Positions 58,143 to 64,000 of a DNA stretch of 64,000 bases are shown one piece after another. The position numbers were made by a program, and so were the translations under genes. Origin of the DNA: Clostridiales bacterium (GTDB taxonomy: Bacteria; Bacillota; Clostridia; Monoglobales; Monoglobaceae); NCBI GenBank assembly GCA_019419865.1, contig JAHZIG010000005.1:1-64000 (forward strand), read 5' to 3'. Every line of letters starts with the position of its first letter. The first letter of the stretch is position 1. The notes under the pieces are model-generated. The model was not told the DNA's origin, did not search any database, and was given only the letters and a program-made list of their open reading frames with translations.

Positions 58143-58835
58143 TTATCCGGCGCGTTCGACCATGCCGTACCACATGCCGACGTCTATCCTGTCCACGTAT
58201 TCTCCGGTATCGTCGAATATGAACTGCAGAATGTAGAGCGTGGACTTATCCTCCGGCGTATTCGCTTCGCCGAGCTGCGAACCTAAGTATTCTCCCTTTC
58301 GGCTGTCGGGCGACTCGAGAGTAAAATATCTCATCGCCGAGGTTTCGCGTTTGAGGCTGTCCGGTTCGAGGATCTCCTGATCTTCGTATTCCGCCTCGAG
58401 CTCGATCTCGTCGACGTCCCCGCCGTACGCGAGTTTAAGATCCACTACAAGCGAGTTCGGAACTACTCCGCGCGAAGTCGCGTAGACCTTACCCATGTCG
58501 GCCGACAGGCTGAACTTACACGCGCAGTCCGAGCTGTCGTATTTAACGCTTATCCCGTCGTATTGGACGATCGAGTTTTCTTCGCTGATCGGAGCGCCGG
58601 TCACCTCCTCGATCTCGGAGCGCGGCTGGCCGAGGCTTATCGTATCCTCCGTATCCAGCCTTATAAAGCTTATATCGTCTTTGGAATATTCGTCCTCGTC
58701 AGCGCTTAGTACCTTTCTAACGTTTACTCCTTCGAGGGTGGTTCCTTCGGTCAGCGGTTCGTTACAGCCCGACAGAGTTAGAATAGAAGCGGTTATTAAA
58801 ATAAACGTAAGTAATACTTTGAGGTTTTTTCTCAT
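58143..58835 (-). CDS. Lipoprotein, paralogue of the 59033-59830 gene product
   Basis: GGAGAATATATAGAA precedes the ATG. The 230-residue protein has a lipoprotein signal (LLTFILITASILTLSGC). The C-terminal part is predicted beta-rich. Segment LGQPRSEIEEVTGAPISEENSIVQYDGISVKY, then VYATSRGVVPNSLVVDLKLAYGGD, parallels the neighbour. The IE-x-x-x-GAP motif with a following YDGI recalls small lipoproteins of the SmpA/BLIP-like fold, but this is weak. Function unknown; membrane-anchored on the outer face of the cell. Confidence 0.8.
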   Translation of the reverse strand: MRKNLKVLLTFILITASILTLSGCNEPLTEGTTLEGVNVRKVLSADEDEYSKDDISFIRLDTEDTISLGQPRSEIEEVTGAPISEENSIVQYDGISVKYDSSDCACKFSLSADMGKVYATSRGVVPNSLVVDLKLAYGGDVDEIELEAEYEDQEILEPDSLKRETSAMRYFTLESPDSRKGEYLGSQLGEANTPEDKSTLYILQFIFDDTGEYVDRIDVGMWYGMVERAG

Positions 58836-58988
58836 TTCTATATATTCTCCTTAGAACTTTTGCGGCGGTAGTCGCCGCAATGTCGTATTTATAAATTATA
58901 TATGTATGCGCGTTTAACAGGCGCTTGCCGGATCGGCGGTAAATGAAAAACGGCGCTTGTCGCCGAAACCGTATAGCCGTATATGTTT

Positions 58989-59012
58989 ACGGAGCGGCTA
59001 AGACCGCTCCGT
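58989..59012 (-). terminator. Hairpin between the two lipoprotein genes
   Basis: ACGGAGCGG-CTAAGA-CCGCTCCGT is a perfect 9-bp stem, 20 bp after the stop of the 59033-59830 gene. A T-run is poor on both strands, so it could instead protect the mRNA 3' end. Two further CGGCG/CGCCG stems lie at about 58860-58970. Confidence 0.45.
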
Positions 59013-59032
59013 TGGTTAAATTCAATTTGAGA

Positions 59033-59830
59033 TTACACTCTTTCTCTTATGCTCACGCCTATAACCGTATTCGTTTCAGAATCGAGCATAAACTCCTGGC
59101 TGTACAGCTCCGTCGTAGCGTCGCCGGGTTCCGTGCCGATATAAGTGAAGTTGTCGCCGTCTCTCTGGAATATTCTCGAGGTCAGCGTCGTGGTAGTCGT
59201 CTCGGACAGAACGGTTCCCGTCTCGTCGCCGTAAGCCTTTTTAAAGTCGTCGATACTCGTGCCCAGACCTACGCCTCTCGAGGTGACGAAACGCTGGGCG
59301 TTCATACCCTCAGTTATCTGTCCGGTAGCTATAGCTATCGTGCAGGCGACGTCGTCTCTATATTGTACGCCTATGCCGTCGTAGAAACTGCTGTCAACCT
59401 GGTTGCTGACCGGCGCGCCTATTATGGCCTCGATATCCGCGCGGCTCATGCCGATAGTTATAAATCCGCCGGTCTGGGTATCGACAAATCCTAAATCGTC
59501 AGTATCGTATTCCTTCTGAGCGTCCTCGTCCAGATCCTGAAGCGCGACGCTCACTCCGCCGTTTTCGTTCTGGGTTATATTGTCGCCTTCGGCTTTAAAC
59601 TCGTCCTTGACCTCTACATGCGTCTGGACTTGAGAAGCGTCCACGCCGCCGACCGTCGCCGTACTCTCGGAAGCCGGAGCCTGAGTCGCGGAATCCGCCG
59701 CGCTCGAGCCCGAATCCACCGCGCCCGTCGGATCGGTAGCGTCGCCGCCGCTGCAAGCCGTAAAAACGCTGGCCGCGAGGGTTACGCCAGCTATAACGCC
59801 GATGATCTTCTTTATTTTCTTTGTTTCCAT
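59033..59830 (-). CDS. Lipoprotein, paralogue of the 58143-58835 gene product
   Basis: AAGAGGAGATAGGT precedes the ATG. The 265-residue protein has a lipobox (TLAASVFTAC), then an Ala/Ser/Thr-rich linker (about 30-65). The folded domain shows ITIGMSRADIEAIIGAPVSN, then SSFYDGIGVQYRDDVACTIAI, then FVTSRGVGLGTSIDDFKKAYGDETG. Identity in the GAP/YDGI/TSRGV blocks shows that it and the smaller neighbour arose by duplication. No enzymatic residues are evident. Confidence 0.8.
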   Translation of the reverse strand: METKKIKKIIGVIAGVTLAASVFTACSGGDATDPTGAVDSGSSAADSATQAPASESTATVGGVDASQVQTHVEVKDEFKAEGDNITQNENGGVSVALQDLDEDAQKEYDTDDLGFVDTQTGGFITIGMSRADIEAIIGAPVSNQVDSSFYDGIGVQYRDDVACTIAIATGQITEGMNAQRFVTSRGVGLGTSIDDFKKAYGDETGTVLSETTTTTLTSRIFQRDGDNFTYIGTEPGDATTELYSQEFMLDSETNTVIGVSIRERV

Positions 59831-59905
59831 ACCTATCTCCTCTTTTCAATCATTTTTTAAGCGCCTGCGCGCTAAATATAACGCCTATGCGCCAAATATA
59901 TTAAA

Positions 59906-61777
59906 TTAATTTTTCTCATTCTTTAAATATACCATCAATACCGCTATATCCGCGGGATTGACTCCGGATATCCTCGAGGCCTGTCCGAGAGACTTCGGGC
60001 GTATCTTATCCAGCTTTTGCCGCGCCTCTATCCTGAGTCCGTCGATCGAGGAATAGTCTATGCCGTCCGGCAGTTTCTTCGATTCCAGCCGTTTAAACTG
60101 CTCCGCCTGGCGTATCTGGCGGTTTATATATCCCTCGTACTTTATGCTTATCTCCACTTGCTCGCAAACGTCGTCCGGCAGTTCGGGACGCTTGGGATCC
60201 AGACGGCGCATCCCCTCGTAGGTCACCTGCGGTCGTTTTAGAAGATCGCTCGCTTTGACTCCGGTACTTAGCGTAGCGCTGCCCACGCTCTCCAAATACT
60301 CCGTCGCTTCCTGCGACGGAGGAATGGTCAGTTTCTCGAGGCGATGGATCTCCTCTTCGATCATTCGCTTCTTGACCAGGAATTTACAATACCTGTCCGA
60401 CGAGATAAGACCTATCTCGTATCCGTACGGCGTGAGTCTGAGGTCGGCGTTGTCCTGCCTCAAAAGCAGACGGTATTCGCTCCTCGAAGTCATCATTCTG
60501 TACGGCTCGTTCGTACCCTTGGTTATGAGGTCGTCGATCAAAGAGCCTATATACGCCTCCGAGCGGTCGAGAATAAACTCGCTCTCGCCGCGTATCTTTC
60601 TCGCGGCGTTTATGCCGGCTATAAGCCCCTGAGCCGCCGCCTCCTCATAGCCGGAGGTGCCGTTGAACTGTCCCGCTCCGTACAGCCCGCTTATCTTCTT
60701 AAACTCTAAAGTAGGGTAGAGCTGAAGCGGGTCGGCGCAGTCGTACTCGATCGCGTACGCGTTTCGCATTATCTTGGCGTTTTCAAAGCCGGGCAGAGAA
60801 TGTACCATTTGAATCTGTATATCCTCCGGCATACTGCTCGAAAACCCCTGCAAATACACTTCTTCGGTGTTAAGCCCCATAGGCTCGACGAAGAGCTGAT
60901 GCCGCTCCTTGTCCTTAAACCTCACTATCTTGTCCTCTATAGACGGGCAGTATCTGGGACCTATTCCTGTTATATCCCCTCCGAACAGCGGCGAACGGTC
61001 TAAGTTGTCGAGTATGATCTTATGCGTAGTTTGATTGGTATAGGTTATATGACAGCTTACCCGGTTAAAAAGTTCCGTATCCGTCTCAAAAGAAAACGGA
61101 GTTATTTTATCGTCGCCCGGCTGTTCTTCGAGAACCGAATAATCTATGCTCCGGCTGTTTATCCTCGGCGGAGTTCCCGTCTTGAACCGTCTGAGCTCCA
61201 CGCCTATCGCCTCTAAGTTTTTAGAAAGCTCGGTCGCCGGGAACACCCCGTCCGGACCGCTCTCCTGAGAGAATTCGCCGATTATTATCCTTGATTTTAA
61301 GTAGGTTCCGGTACAGATTATCGCCGCCTTACAGGTATAGACCGCTCCGGTTCGAGCGGAGACCGACTTTACCGCGCCGTCCTCGCCGAGCTCTACGCTC
61401 ACTATCTCCGCCTGTCTCACGTCGAGATTCGGCTCCAGTTCTAAACGGTGTTTCATCTCGGCCTGATAGCCGCGCCTGTCTATCTGAGCGCGCAGAGAAT
61501 GGACGGCCGGCCCCTTTCCCCTGTTGAGCATCCTCGACTGAATAAACGTAGCGTCCGCAACCTTGCCCATCTCGCCGCCGAGCGCGTCTATCTCGCGCAC
61601 AAGATGACCCTTAGCCGTGCCGCCTATGCTGGGGTTGCACGGGAGGTTGGCGATCGCGTCGAGGCTGATCGAGAATATGCAGGTCTTAAGCCCGAGCCTC
61701 GCCGCGGCCAAAGCGGCCTCGCAGCCGGCGTGACCGCCGCCGACCACCGCGACGTCGTAATTATCTGCAACAAACAA
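59906..61777 (-). CDS. mnmG: tRNA uridine 5-carboxymethylaminomethyl modification enzyme MnmG
   Basis: TTG 61777 is preferred: AGGAG lies 9 nt upstream, while the longer frame starts inside it. The 623-residue protein has the FAD motif [76 protein letters not shown], GRYxP-type [17 protein letters not shown] and the C-terminal [17 protein letters not shown]. MnmG with MnmE modifies the wobble uridine of several tRNAs. No mnmE or rsmG is adjacent in the window. The gene is 38 bp from fhs upstream. Confidence 0.94.
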   Translation of the reverse strand: MFVADNYDVAVVGGGHAGCEAALAAARLGLKTCIFSISLDAIANLPCNPSIGGTAKGHLVREIDALGGEMGKVADATFIQSRMLNRGKGPAVHSLRAQIDRRGYQAEMKHRLELEPNLDVRQAEIVSVELGEDGAVKSVSARTGAVYTCKAAIICTGTYLKSRIIIGEFSQESGPDGVFPATELSKNLEAIGVELRRFKTGTPPRINSRSIDYSVLEEQPGDDKITPFSFETDTELFNRVSCHITYTNQTTHKIILDNLDRSPLFGGDITGIGPRYCPSIEDKIVRFKDKERHQLFVEPMGLNTEEVYLQGFSSSMPEDIQIQMVHSLPGFENAKIMRNAYAIEYDCADPLQLYPTLEFKKISGLYGAGQFNGTSGYEEAAAQGLIAGINAARKIRGESEFILDRSEAYIGSLIDDLITKGTNEPYRMMTSRSEYRLLLRQDNADLRLTPYGYEIGLISSDRYCKFLVKKRMIEEEIHRLEKLTIPPSQEATEYLESVGSATLSTGVKASDLLKRPQVTYEGMRRLDPKRPELPDDVCEQVEISIKYEGYINRQIRQAEQFKRLESKKLPDGIDYSSIDGLRIEARQKLDKIRPKSLGQASRISGVNPADIAVLMVYLKNEKN

Positions 61778-61814
61778 AATTTTCAACTCCTATTTTCAGT
61801 TAATCTAATAAATT

Positions 61815-63485
61815 TTAAAACAGTCCTACGACCGTCCCGTCCGAGCTAATATCCATATTATTCGCCGCGGGATTTTTCGGCAGCCCCGGCATCGTCATTA
61901 TCGAGCCTGTGAGCGCGACGATAAACCCGGCTCCCGCCGATACGGTTACTTCTCTGACCGTTATGTCGAAGCCCTCCGGGCGTCCGAGCGCTTTCGGGTT
62001 ATCCGAGAGCGAGTACTGCGTCTTTGCCATACAGACCGGCAGTTTATCGAAACCGAGCTCCGAGAGCCGGCGTATCTGCGTCTCCGCCGCCGTCGTATAC
62101 TGAACTCCGTCCGCGCCGTAAATATTTTTGGCTATCGCTTCTATCTTATCCTTTATAGGAAGCTCCGCGTCGTAGATCGGTCTGAACTCGCTCTCCGTGT
62201 TCGCGATCGTCTCGACTACAAGCTTAGCGAGCTCTACGCCGCCGTCGCCGCCCTTGGCGAAAACTTCGCACAACGCGACCTTAGCGTCCATCTTGCGGCA
62301 GTACTCCTCGACCGCGTCTATCTCCGCCTGAGAATCGGTCGCGAATCTGTTGACGGCTACCGCGACCGGAACGCCGTACTTGCGCATGTTCTCTATGTGA
62401 GCGCCCAGGTTTACCATACCTTTTTCGAGCGCGCCTAAGTCTTCGGTTCCGAGCTCGTCCTTTTTGGCGCCGCCGTTGTATTTAAGCGCCCGTATGGTCG
62501 CCACCAAGACCACGCAGTCGGGCTTAAGCCCCGCCGCCCGGCATTTAATATCAAAGAACTTCTCCGCGCCGAGATCTGAGCCGAATCCGGCTTCGGTTAT
62601 ACAGTAGTCGGCCAGCTTAAGTCCGAGCTTTGTCGCCCTGACCGAGTTGCAGCCGTGAGCGATATTTGCAAACGGCCCCCCGTGCATGAGACAGGGCGTG
62701 TTCTCGAGCGTCTGCACAAGATTAGGTTTTATCGCGTCCTTTAAAAGCAGGGTCATCGCGCCGTCTACCTTCAGCTCTTTAGCCGTCACCGGCTCGCCGT
62801 TTAAGTTATAAGCCGCTACGATCCGTCCCAGCCTGTCTCTCAGATCGTCTAAATCGTCGGCCAGACATAGAATGGCCATGATCTCGCTGGCTACGGTTAT
62901 TAAGAATCGATCCTGCCTCGGAAATCCGTTTATCTTGCCGCCGAGTCCGACCACTATCTCGCGCAGGGCTCTGTCGTTCATATCCATACAACGCCGCCAG
63001 GTTATCCGGCGCGCGTCTATCCTGAGCTCGTTGCCGTGATGGATGTGATTGTCTATAGCCGCCGAGAGCAGGTTGTTCGCCGCGGTTATCGCGTGCATAT
63101 CTCCGGTAAAGTGCAGGTTGATATCCTCCATGGGCACGACTTGCGCGTAACCGCCGCCGGCCGCGCCGCCCTTTATACCCATGACCGGGCCGAGAGACGG
63201 CTCCCTGAGGGCGATTATCGCGTTTTTTCCTATCTTGGCCATAGCCTGTCCAAGCCCTACGGTGGTCGTGGTCTTACCCTCTCCCGCCGGGGTGGGATTT
63301 ATGGCCGTTACAAGTACGAGCTTTCCGTCCGGTTTGTTTGAAACGCGTCGGATATATCCTTCGCTTATTTTGGCCTTGTACTTTCCGTACAGTTCAAGGT
63401 CGTCCTCTTCGATGCCCAGCCTTTCGGCGATCTCTTTTATCGGAAGCATACTTGCGCTCTGCGCTATCTCAATGTCTGTTTTCAT
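61815..63485 (-). CDS. fhs: Formate-tetrahydrofolate ligase
   Basis: The 556-residue protein shows the full Fhs pattern: [22 protein letters not shown] (ATP loop), [78 protein letters not shown], and [20 protein letters not shown] [17 protein letters not shown]. The C-terminus [27 protein letters not shown] is typical. It makes 10-formyl-THF from formate and ATP, a one-carbon entry point used in purine synthesis and, in acetogens, the Wood-Ljungdahl pathway. GAGGAGGGGTTAAC precedes the ATG. Confidence 0.97.
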   Translation of the reverse strand: MKTDIEIAQSASMLPIKEIAERLGIEEDDLELYGKYKAKISEGYIRRVSNKPDGKLVLVTAINPTPAGEGKTTTTVGLGQAMAKIGKNAIIALREPSLGPVMGIKGGAAGGGYAQVVPMEDINLHFTGDMHAITAANNLLSAAIDNHIHHGNELRIDARRITWRRCMDMNDRALREIVVGLGGKINGFPRQDRFLITVASEIMAILCLADDLDDLRDRLGRIVAAYNLNGEPVTAKELKVDGAMTLLLKDAIKPNLVQTLENTPCLMHGGPFANIAHGCNSVRATKLGLKLADYCITEAGFGSDLGAEKFFDIKCRAAGLKPDCVVLVATIRALKYNGGAKKDELGTEDLGALEKGMVNLGAHIENMRKYGVPVAVAVNRFATDSQAEIDAVEEYCRKMDAKVALCEVFAKGGDGGVELAKLVVETIANTESEFRPIYDAELPIKDKIEAIAKNIYGADGVQYTTAAETQIRRLSELGFDKLPVCMAKTQYSLSDNPKALGRPEGFDITVREVTVSAGAGFIVALTGSIMTMPGLPKNPAANNMDISSDGTVVGLF

Positions 63486-63598
63486 GTTAACCCCTCCTCT
63501 GGTATGCGCAGTATATCTGTCTATGACTATATCACAGATAATAATTTATGTAAATAATTTTAATATAAAATTCACCAAATATTAATTTTTACGTATGC

Positions 63599-63604
63599 TA
63601 TAAT
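63599..63604 (+). promoter_or_regulatory. -10 element before the Cys-rich micropeptides
   Basis: TATAAT lies 28 bp upstream of the first micropeptide ATG. A consensus -35 box was not found at the expected place, so a special sigma factor or activator may be used. Confidence 0.4.
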
Positions 63605-63631
63605 TGAAGACACTTTAGGAGGTGCAATTAA

Positions 63632-63763
63632 ATGTTTGGTAATTCATGTGGTTGCGGCGGGGATAACAATTGTCTCTGGATAATTCTACTCCTCATAATC
63701 ATTTGCTGCTGCGGAGGCGGAAGCTCTGCGCTGAGTAACGACTGCGGCTGCGGCTGCGGCTAA
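63632..63763 (+). CDS. Cys/Gly-rich membrane micropeptide 1 (43 residues)
   Basis: TTTAGGAGGTG precedes ATG 63632. The product begins MFGNSCGCGGDNNC and has a hydrophobic core LWIILLLIIICCC followed by Gly/Ser and a CGCGCG tail. Ten Cys occur in 43 residues, three at the end of the membrane segment. Similar tiny Cys-rich proteins are widespread in Clostridia and are often labelled as high-cysteine chorion-like or YjcZ-like sporulation proteins; the label is weak. It may be a spore- or envelope-associated cross-linkable peptide. Confidence 0.75.
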   Translation: MFGNSCGCGGDNNCLWIILLLIIICCCGGGSSALSNDCGCGCG

Positions 63764-63815
63764 GGCGCCTAAATCTACTTTAATATAGCTCTTTTACAGT
63801 AAAGGAGGTGTAATC

Positions 63816-63923
63816 ATGGGATGCTTCGGAAACGGTAACAACTGTACCTGGATAATACTGTTATTAATAATCATATGCTGCTGCTGCGGCAATAACGATA
63901 ACAACTGCGGCTGCGGTTGCTAA
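63816..63923 (+). CDS. Cys/Gly-rich membrane micropeptide 2 (35 residues)
   Basis: AAAGGAGGTGTAATC precedes ATG 63816. The peptide begins MGCFGNGNNCTWIILLLIII, has CCCC at the end of the hydrophobic stretch and ends CGCGC after an Asn-rich turn. It is clearly paralogous to the preceding peptide (shared NNC-WIILLLIII-CCC-CGCGC plan). The two genes are 52 bp apart, each with its own strong ribosome binding site, and are probably cotranscribed. Confidence 0.75.
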   Translation: MGCFGNGNNCTWIILLLIIICCCCGNNDNNCGCGC

Positions 63924-63957
63924 TCGCGCGGGATCGTATTTTCTGCAACATATTCGA

Positions 63958-63983
63958 GGGGCGCTTCGGCGTCCCTTTTTTTT
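63958..63983 (+). terminator. Terminator after the micropeptide pair
   Basis: GGGGCGC-TTCG-GCGTCCC followed by eight T, 34 bp after the second peptide stop. Confidence 0.85.
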
Positions 63984-64000
63984 GATTTCCGCGCAGTTTA

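Noticed and set aside
1-64000. CRISPR array
   Set aside because: The 157-bp tandem repeats and the heptad arms were examined; neither has the direct-repeat/unique-spacer pattern, and no cas genes are present.

Overview
The window is chromosomal DNA from a spore-forming, anaerobic member of the Clostridia (Firmicutes). The evidence is SpoIIE and SpmA/SpmB, formate-tetrahydrofolate ligase, secreted proteins with S-layer homology (SLH) and copper-amine-oxidase-N-like domains, consensus sigma-A promoters, purine-rich ribosome binding sites, and frequent TTG/GTG starts. No species can be named from the sequence alone.

Layout. 1-1563: a type I toxin-antitoxin-like locus and a nitrilase. 1568-12963: an integrated element of about 11 kb at the 3' end of a tRNA-Thr(GGT) gene. 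It has 41-bp direct repeats as att sites, a tyrosine integrase, an excisionase-like protein, replication initiator/loader genes, a sigma factor, ImmA- and Lar-like proteins, several decayed genes and its own type I toxin-antitoxin-like locus. No capsid, terminase or conjugation genes are visible. 12922-16020: tRNA-Thr, tRNA-Asp, an M23 peptidase, a WalR-like regulator without a kinase gene, and RlmH. 16175-27592: large secreted proteins, small HTH regulators and a GH26-like lipoprotein. 27879-30512: SpoIIE. 30691-34069: a second complete type I toxin-antitoxin-like locus and an isolated tail-fibre/holin cassette. 34282-36245: ANTAR regulator and glutamine synthetase. 36607-41243: flavodoxin-like secreted fusion, flavin reductase, MerR, LysR, SpmB and SpmA. 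41610-46697: five-gene split glutamate synthase. 46782-48174: three-gene operon of unknown function. 48417-57969: SLH proteins, including one of 2717 residues. 58143-63485: two paralogous lipoproteins, MnmG and Fhs. 63632-63923: two Cys-rich membrane micropeptides.

Two repeated systems stand out. First, an interspersed element of about 170-187 bp has arms built from tandem 7-bp units (NGATTAG on the left, CTAATCN on the right). TAG recurs every 7 bp, so stops fall in all three frames from either side. Copies sit at gene 3' ends and supply the stop codons and final residues of unrelated proteins (NVEIRN, NVEIRD, ERSD, SVGIRK). Second, three loci (plus half of one at the left edge) share one architecture: a 20-25 residue hydrophobic peptide, a hairpin at its stop codon, a convergent consensus promoter for an antisense RNA of about 85-95 nt, and a toxin mRNA whose 5' end is complementary to its 3' end.

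Metabolically, glutamine synthetase with its ANTAR partner and the split glutamate synthase form a nitrogen-assimilation route, with a terminator-bearing leader before the synthase operon. WalR, M23 and NlpC/P60 proteins point to wall remodelling.
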